Shown piece by piece: positions 25,996 to 34,107 of a stretch of 47,176 nt of DNA. Every line of letters begins with the position of its first letter. Position 1 is the first letter of the stretch. A program made the position numbers and the translations under genes. Source of the stretch: an uncultured beta proteobacterium (GTDB lineage: Bacteria > Pseudomonadota > Gammaproteobacteria > Burkholderiales > SG8-41); NCBI GenBank assembly GCA_903933915.1, contig CAIZLW010000131.1, forward strand, positions 1-47,176, written 5' to 3'. The notes beneath the pieces are model-generated. The model was not told the origin of the DNA, searched no databases, and saw nothing but the letters and a program-made list of their open reading frames with translations.

Positions 25996-26060
25996 GGAAG
26001 TCTCTGCAAATTTTCTTTAAAAAACATGCGAATAATGCCATGCGCCGGCCTGCACCATCA

Positions 26061-26098
26061 AATTATTAATAATCAATTATTGTTAATTATTAATAATT
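26061..26098. promoter_or_regulatory. Paired palindromic operator-like sites
   Basis: AATTATTAATAATT at 26085-26098 is a perfect 14-bp palindrome. An almost identical copy, AATTATTAATAATC, lies at 26061-26074. The centres are 24 bp apart, a bit over two helical turns, so two dimers could bind side by side. The sites are in the region shared by the gntR gene (start 25995) and the Bug operon (start 26198), where the cognate GntR protein is expected to bind. Confidence 0.6.
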
Positions 26099-26197
26099 CA
26101 CCTAGACTTTGCGCACTGTCGGCAGTCTGTGACGCCGGCATCCAAAAAACCTAGCGCCGCGCATCCCCATCCAAAACTCAGCCCCGGAGCCACCCCC

Positions 26198-27232
26198 ATG
26201 ACTTCAGACACTTTCCCTGCCAGCAGGCGCAGCACCCTCTCTCTGCAAACCTTCATTACGCGCACATTGAGCGGGCTGCTTGTCATCAGCGCAGTGGCGG
26301 CCACAACGGCGCCAGCACTGGCTGCCGAGTGGCCTGGCGGCACGGTTGAGTTTGTCGTTCCCTCAGGCCCCGGCAGCGGCATGGACACTGCAAGCCGGAC
26401 GATGAAACAGCTCTTAGACGCTGCGAAACTGATTTCGGCCCCGAGTGTGGTACTCAACAAACCCGGCGCGGGCGGCACGATCGCCTTTCAATACCTGAAT
26501 CAGAGTGCCGGCAGTGGCCGTCACCTTGCTCTCGCCTCGCCCAACCTGGTCACCAACAAACTGATGGGCCTCGGCGACATCGACCAGCGAGACGTAACCC
26601 CGGTGTGTTCCCTGTTTTCCGAAAACATCGTGTTCATGGTTCGCGCCGATTCGAACATCCAGGACGGCAAGGCCTTGATTACTCGTCTAAAAAAGGATCC
26701 GTCATCGGTATCGTTCGGCATCGCCACGGCCCTTGGTGGCGCCAACCACATCGCCGCCGCTTCGGTGCTGAAAGCTGCGGGCATCGACGTCAATGCGGCA
26801 CACAACGTTATTTACAAGGCAGGGTCGGCTGCACTGATCGGACTGCTGAGCGGGGAAGTCGAAGTCGTTCCGGTGGCCACGCTGGTGGCCCTGCCCCAGG
26901 CGATCGCGGGCAAGGTCAGGGTCATCGCCGTATCGTCTCCGGTGCGGCTCGGCGGCGCCCTTGCCAACGTACCGACTTGGACCGAACTCGGTGTGAACGC
27001 CGTGTATACCTCCTGGCGCGTGATCGTCGCACCGCGCGGCGCCCCCGACAGCGACGTGCGCGCCGCGGCTTCGGCCTTCGAAAAGATGGCAGCCATGCCC
27101 GAATGGAAAGCACATGTGGAAAAAAACTACTGGATCAGCCGTTTTCTCGGACCGGATGACACGCGCAAATTCCTCAACGATCAGTGGAACATGCACTCTG
27201 CCCTGCTGACCCAGTTGCGCCTTACCAAATAA
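26198..27232 (+). CDS. Bug/TctC-family receptor, divergent subtype (copy 4)
   Basis: 344 residues from the ATG at 26198, with GGAG 9 nt upstream; the frame opens at a GTG at 26129, which is less likely. A long signal region ends near PALAAEW (about 43). The motifs differ from the classical type: VEFVVPSGPGSGMDTASR, LNKPGAGGTIAFQYLNQ and IYKAGSAALIGLLSGEVEVV. Copies 5 and 6 in this window share this form. It is the first gene of the operon controlled by the divergent GntR regulator and should import the operon's substrate. The transporter membrane part is missing here; the TctAB pair at 38.8-40.8 kb might serve it. Confidence 0.88.
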   Translation: MTSDTFPASRRSTLSLQTFITRTLSGLLVISAVAATTAPALAAEWPGGTVEFVVPSGPGSGMDTASRTMKQLLDAAKLISAPSVVLNKPGAGGTIAFQYLNQSAGSGRHLALASPNLVTNKLMGLGDIDQRDVTPVCSLFSENIVFMVRADSNIQDGKALITRLKKDPSSVSFGIATALGGANHIAAASVLKAAGIDVNAAHNVIYKAGSAALIGLLSGEVEVVPVATLVALPQAIAGKVRVIAVSSPVRLGGALANVPTWTELGVNAVYTSWRVIVAPRGAPDSDVRAAASAFEKMAAMPEWKAHVEKNYWISRFLGPDDTRKFLNDQWNMHSALLTQLRLTK

Positions 27233-27258
27233 CCAGCAACCGGATCGCGAGCCGACGA

Positions 27259-28875
27259 ATGACCATGCAGGACATCATTGATCCCAGGGGAGCCATTGCT
27301 GCAATCAGCACCGGCAGCCAGACAAGAACGGCACACTGGCCAGGCAGCCTCCGGCAAGCCTCCGCCGGGTTCCTTGGCAACGGCAAACCCAATGTCGCAT
27401 CGTTTTTCGAACAACTGGGCGGTGCGCTCGAAGCACAAGGCGCGAAAATCAGCTGTTCGCTGGTCAAACCCGGACCGACCACTCCAGCCGGCGAGGATCG
27501 GATCGCACAACTGGCGGCGTCATCAAACCTCGTAGTCACGGGCGTTTGCGACGGCGGCACGGCCACTTCCTGGGGCGTTCATGATGCCCTGATGCTGGCC
27601 AGCCGCGGCATCCCGGTGGTACTGGTCTGCACACAAGCCTTCTTGCTGCTCGCGAAAAGCATGTTGCCGGAGAATCTGCCGGGGCTGCGTGTGCTGCCGA
27701 TTCCACACCCGTTTTCCTCGTTGACCGACCTGCAGGTCGATGCACTCGCAGCCGAAATGGCCCCGCACCTGCTGTCGATCGTGCGGCCTGACGGTGACAC
27801 GCCCCGCACCAGTGACAATGACGGAAAATCACCATCCGCACTCCGTTACACCGACAGCGACGGATCTGCATCGTCGCAACGGATGTACGAAGCCGGCTGG
27901 ACCGACGGCCTGCCCGCCTTCCTGCCTACCCGGGCCCGGGTGCGGCACATGCTTGAAGGCTGGCGCGGTGCCCTCGACGGACAGGGTATTCCCGTGGCAC
28001 CGCGCAACGGCCTCGCCACACCGGAAACCATTGCCGCCAATGCCGTGCTGACGGGTATGCCGGCCCGGTTGCTGCCATACCTGGCCGCAGCCATCGAGGC
28101 CAGTTGCAAACCCGGGTTCAACCTGTTCGGCATACAGACCACGACCAATCCCGCCGCACCCGCGGTGATCGTTGGCGGACCGCAGCGCAGGGCCTACGGC
28201 TTCAACGATGGCCTGGGTGCGCTTGGGCCCGGCAACCTGTCAAATGCCACGCTGGGTCGCGCCCTGCGCCTGTGCCACCAGAACCTCGGCGGCGTTTCGG
28301 CAAGGGCCGGCACCGATCCGGCAACCCTGGGGCAACCGGGAAAATACGTCTTCTGCTTCGCCGAGGACGAAGACGCCAATCCGTGGCTGCCCCTGCGCAT
28401 GCAGGTTGAGCCCGCGTTGTCCGCAGATGACGATGCGGTAACGCTGATGGCGGCCACCGGCACCACCAACATGATCATCAAGAGCCGCGACGGTGAAGAA
28501 CTGCTGGACATGCTGGCCAGCAGCCTGCGCTGCACCGGCAGCAACGACTACATGTTCGGCGGCCATCCGCTGCTGATCCTGTGTCCAGAGCACGCTGCCA
28601 TCCTCGCACGCGACGGCTGGACGCTGGATGCATTCAAGCAGCGGCTGTTCGACACCACCAAAATCCGTTTTTCCGAATTCCTGCCCAAAAACCAGGAAAT
28701 GACGCTGGCGCCACGTGCGCACGAATTCGAACGGCTGGAACCGGATACCCTGCTGCCGATGGTTGCGCAGCCATCCGACCTGCTGGTCTGCGTCGCTGGC
28801 GGCCCGAGCATGCATTCCACATTCGTGCCCTCCTTCGGCGGCTTCCGGCCTGCGGCCGCCAAGGTCAGGTTCTGA
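27259..28875 (+). CDS. Two-domain protein: UGSC-like N-terminal domain lacking its redox residues, plus a large uncharacterised C-terminal domain
   Basis: 538 residues from the ATG at 27259 (another ATG two codons later). The N-terminal part (about 1-175) resembles the UGSC (seleno)protein family: VVTGVCDGGTATSWGVHDAL, then RGIPVVLVCTQAF, then PIPHPFSSLTD. At the family's U/C-G-S-C site it reads G99-G-T-A102, so both redox residues are lost. The C-terminal part (about 208-538) starts with YEAGWTDGLPAFLPT and contains FNLFGIQTTTNPAAPAVIVG, GNLSNATLGRALRL, PGKYVFCFAEDEDANPW and a glycine-rich end VAGGPSMHSTFVPSFGG; as I recall, separate proteins of this type occur beside UGSC genes. No signal peptide. 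Function unknown; it lies between a Bug receptor and two amidohydrolases. Confidence 0.75.
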   Translation: MTMQDIIDPRGAIAAISTGSQTRTAHWPGSLRQASAGFLGNGKPNVASFFEQLGGALEAQGAKISCSLVKPGPTTPAGEDRIAQLAASSNLVVTGVCDGGTATSWGVHDALMLASRGIPVVLVCTQAFLLLAKSMLPENLPGLRVLPIPHPFSSLTDLQVDALAAEMAPHLLSIVRPDGDTPRTSDNDGKSPSALRYTDSDGSASSQRMYEAGWTDGLPAFLPTRARVRHMLEGWRGALDGQGIPVAPRNGLATPETIAANAVLTGMPARLLPYLAAAIEASCKPGFNLFGIQTTTNPAAPAVIVGGPQRRAYGFNDGLGALGPGNLSNATLGRALRLCHQNLGGVSARAGTDPATLGQPGKYVFCFAEDEDANPWLPLRMQVEPALSADDDAVTLMAATGTTNMIIKSRDGEELLDMLASSLRCTGSNDYMFGGHPLLILCPEHAAILARDGWTLDAFKQRLFDTTKIRFSEFLPKNQEMTLAPRAHEFERLEPDTLLPMVAQPSDLLVCVAGGPSMHSTFVPSFGGFRPAAAKVRF

Positions 28876-28898
28876 CCTGCCGCGCGGACCACCTGGTT

Positions 28899-29774
28899 AT
28901 GGATCTGCCCTGCCTGCCACCGATCGCCGCCACGCAGCCACCGGCCATCCCCTCGCCAGACGGCGCCTGCGACACGCATTTTCATATCCTCGGGCCGACA
29001 ACAAAATTCCCTTTTGCCGTGGAACGCGCCTTCACACCGGAGGATGCACCGCTCGAAGCCGCGCTCAGGATGCATGACGCACTGGGCATGACACGCGGCG
29101 TGGTCGTGCAGTGCAATCCGCATGGCACCGACAACCGCGCCATTCTAGATGCCCTGCAACGCGAACCGGAACGCCTGCGCGGCACTGCCATCGTCAAACC
29201 GGACACCGGCCGCGACGAACTCAAACGCATGGCCGACGCCGGCATCAGGGCCCTGCGTTTCCACCACATGCCGGGCAGCGCAGGATTCAGTGCCCAAGGC
29301 ATGCAGTCCTTCGCAAAACTGGCACCGCTGATGGCCGATCTCGGCCTGCATGCGCAATTCATGATGGATGCCAACGCGCTCGACAGTGCGCTGCCCTTCT
29401 TCAATGACTGGAAACTGCCCGTCGTGGTCGACCACATGGGCAACGTCGACGCATCACTCGGCACCGGCCAGCCCGGCGTGCAACAGCTGTGCAGGCTGCT
29501 GACCGAAGGCCGCATCTGGGTCAAGGTATCCGCGGCCTATCGCCTGTCCGTGCGTTATCCCGGCTACGACGACGCCCGCGCCATCCACCAGGCTCTGGTG
29601 CGTGCCAATCCGGAACAAATACTCTGGGGCAGCGACTGGCCGCACACCCGGCTGGAGAAAGACATGCCTGAGGACGGGCATCTGCTCGACCTGCTCAATG
29701 CCTGGACTCCGGATGCCGGACTGCGCAAAAAAATTCTCGTCGACAATCCGGCAAGACTCTACGGTTTCAACTGA
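28899..29774 (+). CDS. LigI-like amidohydrolase (2-pyrone-4,6-dicarboxylate hydrolase family), copy A
   Basis: 291 residues from the ATG at 28899; the frame continues upstream inside the preceding gene. The metal-dependent TIM-barrel pattern is GACDTHFHILGP (His27, His29), His179 in VVVDHMGNVD and Asp246 in LWGSDWPH. The sequence follows LigI, which opens 2-pyrone-4,6-dicarboxylate in the lignin/protocatechuate 4,5-cleavage route: FTPEDAPLEA, CNPHGTDNRA, DMPEDGHLLDL, LVDNPARLY. The true substrate is probably a lactone-like dicarboxylate. No clear Shine-Dalgarno is seen, so translation may be coupled to the UGSC-like gene 23 bp upstream. Confidence 0.88.
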   Translation: MDLPCLPPIAATQPPAIPSPDGACDTHFHILGPTTKFPFAVERAFTPEDAPLEAALRMHDALGMTRGVVVQCNPHGTDNRAILDALQREPERLRGTAIVKPDTGRDELKRMADAGIRALRFHHMPGSAGFSAQGMQSFAKLAPLMADLGLHAQFMMDANALDSALPFFNDWKLPVVVDHMGNVDASLGTGQPGVQQLCRLLTEGRIWVKVSAAYRLSVRYPGYDDARAIHQALVRANPEQILWGSDWPHTRLEKDMPEDGHLLDLLNAWTPDAGLRKKILVDNPARLYGFN

Positions 29775-29884
29775 TCACCGACCATCGGCAGCGCGTCCAG
29801 CATCCAAACAACCGCAGCCCCGTGCCGTTGAGCCCGTTCCGCCATTGCACTACCATCGCGGCTCATCCACGGAGAATAACCAAC

Positions 29885-30763
29885 ATGGACCTGCTGCCCT
29901 GTCTGCCCCCGATCGCCAACACCCGCGCACCGATAATCCCCACGCCCGCCGGTGCCTGCGATACCCACTTTCACCTGTTCGGGCCGCGTGCGAAGTTTCC
30001 GTTTGCCGAGTCGCGCTCCTACACCCCGGACGACGCGCCGCTGGAAAACCTGCTGAAAATGCATGACGCGCTGGGCATAGTGCGCGGTGTGATTGTCCAG
30101 GGCAATGCCCACGGCACCGACAACAGCGCCGTGCTCGACGCCCTGCAGCGCGAACCCAGGCGCCTGCGCGCCGCCGCCATCGTCAAGCCCGACACCGGCC
30201 GCGAAGAATTGAAACGCATGGCCGATCTGGGCGTCCGGGCGCTGCGTTTTCACCACATGCCGCACGGCGTCGGTTTCAGTTCGCTGGGCATGCAGTCCTT
30301 CGAAAAGCTTGCGCCGATCATGACCGACCTCGGCCTGCACGCGCAGTTCATGATGGACGCCAATGCGCTGGACAGCGCGATGCCGTTTTTCAAACACTGG
30401 ACACTGCCCATCGTGCTCGACCACATGGGCAATGTCGACGGCACACTCGGCGCCGATCAACCCGGCGTGCAGCAGATGTGCCGGCTGCTGGGCGAAGGCA
30501 AGATCTGGGTCAAGGTATCCGGTTCATATCGCGTATCGACGCAGTATCCGGATTACCCGGACGCCAAACACATTCACGAGGCACTGGTGCGCGCCAATCC
30601 CGACCAGATCATCTGGGGCAGCGACTGGCCGCATCCGCGGATGGAAAAGGACATGCCCGAGGACGGGCATTTGCTGGATCTGTTTAATGCCTGGACGCCG
30701 GATGCGGGGTTACGGAAGAAGATACTGGTGGACAACCCGCAGAAGCTTTATCGCTTCGAGTAA
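29885..30763 (+). CDS. LigI-like amidohydrolase, copy B
   Basis: 292 residues from the ATG at 29885, with GGAGA upstream. It is a tandem paralogue of copy A, about three quarters identical by eye over the whole length, with the same metal residues (GACDTHFHLFGP, LDHMGNVDG, IWGSDWPHPRM) and the same C-terminus WTPDAGLRKKILVDNP. Differences cluster near residues 45-75, 125-135 and 185-220, near the substrate entrance in the family, so substrate specificity may have diverged. It is the last gene of the operon and is convergent with the TTT operon (138-bp gap with no evident terminator). Confidence 0.88.
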   Translation: MDLLPCLPPIANTRAPIIPTPAGACDTHFHLFGPRAKFPFAESRSYTPDDAPLENLLKMHDALGIVRGVIVQGNAHGTDNSAVLDALQREPRRLRAAAIVKPDTGREELKRMADLGVRALRFHHMPHGVGFSSLGMQSFEKLAPIMTDLGLHAQFMMDANALDSAMPFFKHWTLPIVLDHMGNVDGTLGADQPGVQQMCRLLGEGKIWVKVSGSYRVSTQYPDYPDAKHIHEALVRANPDQIIWGSDWPHPRMEKDMPEDGHLLDLFNAWTPDAGLRKKILVDNPQKLYRFE

Positions 30764-30901
30764 GACTTCATACGGCGGATGGCGCCGCTGCGCTAGACAA
30801 AGATCTTGAAAAATTACTTCCAGCGGCATTTATAGATTTCATTGCCAGCAAAACACCCTGTTAGCTTATCTTCAAAAGCCTCTTAAAATTTCACAGCCAT
30901 T

Positions 30902-31930
30902 TCACTTCCCCTTCACCAACTCCAACTCAGTCAAAAACGCCTTCAGCTCCGCATAATCCGCATCCATGTACTTCTTCGTCTCCGCGGCATTGCGGTATTC
31001 GTTGTCCCAGTTGTTGTCCGCCAGTTCCTTTTTCCACGCGTCGGTCTGCGTGAGTTGCTTCAGCGCGCTGTCCCAGTAGGCGATCTGCGCCGGGGTCATG
31101 TTCGGCGCGCCGATGAAGCCGCGCCAGTTGGAGACGATGGCGTTGGCACCCTGCTCTTTCCAGGTCGGCGCAGTGGCAAAAATCCCGCCCAACCGCTGCG
31201 GCGAGGCAATGGCGACGATGCGCACCGTACCGGCTTCGACGAATTTGCGCATCAGGCCCACCGAACCGGGCACCGCATCGACGTGCCCGCCCAGCAGCGC
31301 GGTGATGGCATTGCCGCCGGACTGGAACACCGGCGTCTTGGTCTTGCGCAGGTCGATGCCCGCGTCCTTCAGCGCCATCGCGATGCCCTGATGGTTGGGA
31401 TTGCCGAGGCTGGTGGCGACACCGAAGCTCAGCGCGCCCGGATCTTTTTTCAGACGATCGATGATTTCGCGGCCGTTCTTGATCGGTGAATCGGCCTTGA
31501 CCGCGACGGCGATGTATTCATCGAACAGGATCGCCAGCGGCGTCAGGTGGCTGTAGGTCAGCGGCGCGCGGCCGGAGATGTGGTTGGTGAGCAGGCTTTT
31601 CGAGGCAATGGACACGAAGTGGCCGTTGCCCGGATGCGCCTGCAGATAGGTGTAGGCAATCACGCCGCCGCCGCCCGGTTTGTTGTTGATGGTGATCGAC
31701 GCGGTGCCAGCGAGCTTGCGCTCCTGCAGGATGCTCTGCACCAGCCGGCCGGTCGAATCCTGGCCGCTGCCGGGCGCGGTGTTGATGACGATCTCGACGT
31801 TTTTGTCCGGCTGCCAGGCCTGCGCCATTACCGGCAGGCTGGCGGCGAGCATGGCGGCGCCGAGCGCCGCCTGCATCATCGTGGAAAGCATCAGCGTGGA
31901 AATCGTGTTGCGCTGTTTCGGGTGTTGCAT
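30902..31930 (-). CDS. Bug/TctC-family receptor, divergent subtype (copy 5)
   Basis: 342 residues from the ATG at 31930; GGAGGAGG 8 nt upstream decides it over the upstream ATG at 31957. The signal peptide ends at about residue 38 (VMAQA). Motifs are WQPDKNVEIVINTAPGSGQD, NNKPGGGGVIAYTYLQ and GNGHFVSIASKSLLTN. It is closest in style to copy 6 at the other side of the LeuC/LeuD genes. It is last in the operon, 53 bp after leuD-like. Two receptors in one operon could widen the range of imported substrates or act on different stereoisomers. Confidence 0.9.
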   Translation of the reverse strand: MQHPKQRNTISTLMLSTMMQAALGAAMLAASLPVMAQAWQPDKNVEIVINTAPGSGQDSTGRLVQSILQERKLAGTASITINNKPGGGGVIAYTYLQAHPGNGHFVSIASKSLLTNHISGRAPLTYSHLTPLAILFDEYIAVAVKADSPIKNGREIIDRLKKDPGALSFGVATSLGNPNHQGIAMALKDAGIDLRKTKTPVFQSGGNAITALLGGHVDAVPGSVGLMRKFVEAGTVRIVAIASPQRLGGIFATAPTWKEQGANAIVSNWRGFIGAPNMTPAQIAYWDSALKQLTQTDAWKKELADNNWDNEYRNAAETKKYMDADYAELKAFLTELELVKGK

Positions 31931-31983
31931 TGGTGTTGCCTCCTCCGTGATTGACACCAGATGTTCGAATGACAGTGCGGCGT

Positions 31984-32607
31984 TTAACTGCTCCGCGCTG
32001 CGGCCCCTAACCAGGGCCGGTCTTTGTAATAGTTGTTTTCGAATCCCGCGATTTTTCCCGAATATTGCTGGGTGCGGGCGATATCGTCCAGCCCTTCAAG
32101 CAGGCAGCGCTTGCGCACTTCGTGGATCTCGAATTGGTACGCCTTGCCCTGCACGTCGGTCACCGTCTGCGCGGCGAGGTCGACGCTGACCTTGGCGCCC
32201 GGCTGGTCCTGCAGCTGGCGGCGGATCGCGGCGCATTCCTCTTCCGGCAGCGTCAGCGCGAGCAAGCCATTTTTGGCGCAGTTGGCGGCGAAGATGTCGC
32301 CGAAGCTCGGCGCGATCACGCAGCGGATGCCAAACTCATACAGCGCATACACCGCGGTCTCGCGCGACGAGCCGCAGCCGAAGTTGCGGTCGGCGACGAT
32401 AACGCCGGACTGGTCGTAGGGCGCGGCGTTGAGCATGAACTCGGTCGGCGTGCCGTCGGGCTTGAAGCGCGAATCGTAGAACAGGATCTCGCGGTACTTG
32501 GGCCCGCGCGGCACCTTGTTAAAGCGCGTCGGGCACAGCTGGTTGGTGTCGATGTTCGCCTCATGCATGGGCACGGCGATCGCGGTCAGTGTGGTAAAAG
32601 CTTGCAT
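31984..32607 (-). CDS. Isopropylmalate-isomerase-like small subunit (LeuD family)
   Basis: 207 residues. Signature parts are NIDTNQLCPTRF (residues 18-29), FGCGSSRETAVYAL (76-89) with the swivel-domain substrate loop, and PSFGDIFAANCAKNGLL. It forms the small subunit of a LeuCD-type [4Fe-4S] hydro-lyase with either or both LeuC proteins encoded upstream. In leucine synthesis the complex isomerises 2- to 3-isopropylmalate, but the presence of Bug receptors, TctAB and two large subunits indicates a catabolic relative acting on another 2-substituted malate. The leuC-b gene stops 20 bp upstream. Confidence 0.92.
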   Translation of the reverse strand: MQAFTTLTAIAVPMHEANIDTNQLCPTRFNKVPRGPKYREILFYDSRFKPDGTPTEFMLNAAPYDQSGVIVADRNFGCGSSRETAVYALYEFGIRCVIAPSFGDIFAANCAKNGLLALTLPEEECAAIRRQLQDQPGAKVSVDLAAQTVTDVQGKAYQFEIHEVRKRCLLEGLDDIARTQQYSGKIAGFENNYYKDRPWLGAAARSS

Positions 32608-32626
32608 GTTTATATAACCCGTTGAT

Positions 32627-34033
32627 TTATTTAATTATTTCTCTGACGTCAGTCAGATGTCCTTTGATCGCTGCTGCGGCCGCCATCGCCGGACTGAGCA
32701 GATGGGTGCGCCCGCCCGGGCCCTGGCGGTTGCGGAAATTGCGGTTCGAGGTCGAGGCGCAACGCTCACCCGGCTGCAGGTTGTCGCCGTTGATGGCGGT
32801 GCACAGCGAGCAGCCCGGATCGCGCCACTCAAACCCCGCTTTGATGAACACCTGGTCGAGGCCCTCGGCTTCGGCCTGGCGTTTGACCGCCATCGAACCC
32901 GGCACCACCCAGGTCATCACCTTGGCCTTGCCGTGTTTGGCCACCGCAGCAGCGGCGCGCAGATCTTCAATACGGCCGTTGGTACAAGAGCCGATGAACA
33001 CGCGGTCGAGCCGGATGTCCTGCAGACCCATACCCGGGCGCAGGCCCATATATTCAATTGCGGTTTCGTATTCAGACCGTTTCTTCGCGTCCTTGATGCT
33101 TGAAGGGTCCGGCACCACGCCGGTGATCGGCAGTGCGTGCTCGGGGGTGATGCCCCAGGTCGCGGTCGGTGCAATCTGTGAAGCATCGAGCTTCACTGCC
33201 TTGTCGAAGGTCGCGCCGTCGTCGGTGGCCAGCGTACGCCATGCTGCAAGACCCTGCTCCCAGGCTTTGCCTTTGGGCGCATAAGGCCGGCCCTCGACAT
33301 AAGCAAAAGTCTTGTCATCCGGCGCGATCAGGCCGACGCGCGCGCCGGCTTCGATCGACATATTGCAGATGGTCATGCGTCCTTCCATGCTCAGATTGCG
33401 GATGGTCGAGCCGGCGTATTCAATGGCATGGCCGGTCGCGCCATCGACGCCGATCTGTGCGATCAGTGCGAGGATCACGTCTTTTGCAGTCACACCAAAA
33501 CCCAATTCGCCGTCGATGGTGACGCGCATCGCCTTGGGTTTGCGCTGCCACAGCGCCTGCGTCGCCATCACATGCGCAAACTCGGACGCACCGACGCCGT
33601 ACGCGAGGCAGCCAAAGGCGCCATGGGTGGAGGTGTGCGAATCATTGCCGATGACGAACAGCCCGGGCTGGATGATGCCCTGCTCCGGCGGCACGATATG
33701 CATGATGCCCTGCTGCTCGTGCGCCATACCGAACAGCGTGACGCCGTATTTTTTCGCCATGTCCTGCATGTCGATCACCATGTTGCGGATGCCGATATCC
33801 GGAATGCCGTCGGTGCCTTTGGCGCGGCCCGTGGTGGGTACGTAGTGATCGGTGAACGCGTAGATCTGCCCGGGCTTGAGCACCTGGCGCCCGGTCTTTT
33901 CCAGTTCAGTGAAGGCGTGCAGGGTGTTTTCCTGGGCCAGCGCGACATCGACATACATCAATGACTCACCTTCGTCGGTGAGGATTTGGTGCGAATTCCA
34001 GAGTTTCTCGATGATCGATTGCGGTTTGTTCAT
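32627..34033 (-). CDS. Aconitase-family large subunit (LeuC paralogue b)
   Basis: 468 residues from the ATG at 34033. The three [4Fe-4S] cysteines are Cys350 (IGSCTNGR), Cys408 and Cys411 (DPGCSLCTA). FTDHYVPTTGR, GNDSHTSTHGAFG and SMEGRMTICNMSIEAGARVG are intact. It is more than half identical by eye to paralogue a, and the C-terminal GERCASTSNRNFRNRQGPGG is shared. The family dehydrates and rehydrates malate-type acids in the cytosol. Upstream lies a 74-bp gap with a 12-bp tandem repeat. A dedicated LeuD follows, which may be shared by both paralogues. Confidence 0.93.
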   Translation of the reverse strand: MNKPQSIIEKLWNSHQILTDEGESLMYVDVALAQENTLHAFTELEKTGRQVLKPGQIYAFTDHYVPTTGRAKGTDGIPDIGIRNMVIDMQDMAKKYGVTLFGMAHEQQGIMHIVPPEQGIIQPGLFVIGNDSHTSTHGAFGCLAYGVGASEFAHVMATQALWQRKPKAMRVTIDGELGFGVTAKDVILALIAQIGVDGATGHAIEYAGSTIRNLSMEGRMTICNMSIEAGARVGLIAPDDKTFAYVEGRPYAPKGKAWEQGLAAWRTLATDDGATFDKAVKLDASQIAPTATWGITPEHALPITGVVPDPSSIKDAKKRSEYETAIEYMGLRPGMGLQDIRLDRVFIGSCTNGRIEDLRAAAAVAKHGKAKVMTWVVPGSMAVKRQAEAEGLDQVFIKAGFEWRDPGCSLCTAINGDNLQPGERCASTSNRNFRNRQGPGGRTHLLSPAMAAAAAIKGHLTDVREIIK

Positions 34034-34057
34034 GAAGCCTTGTTCCGGATGTTGCGG

Positions 34058-34105
34058 TGACTGAAGCAATAACTGAAGAGTTGACTGAAGTGTTAACTAC
34101 AGGCA
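34058..34105. repeat. 12-bp tandem repeat, three and a half units
   Basis: The gap between the two LeuC genes contains TGACTGAAGCAA, TAACTGAAGAGT, TGACTGAAGTGT and a decayed fourth unit TAACTACAGGCA. The core ACTGAAG recurs every 12 bp, slightly more than one helical turn. It may be a slipped-strand product or a set of protein-binding sites between the paralogues. Confidence 0.55.
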
Positions 34106-34107
34106 GG

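Noticed and set aside
27538-27570. Selenocysteine codon at the UGSC-like motif
   Set aside because: The motif positions are Gly and Ala codons; there is no in-frame TGA and no SECIS-like hairpin was seen.
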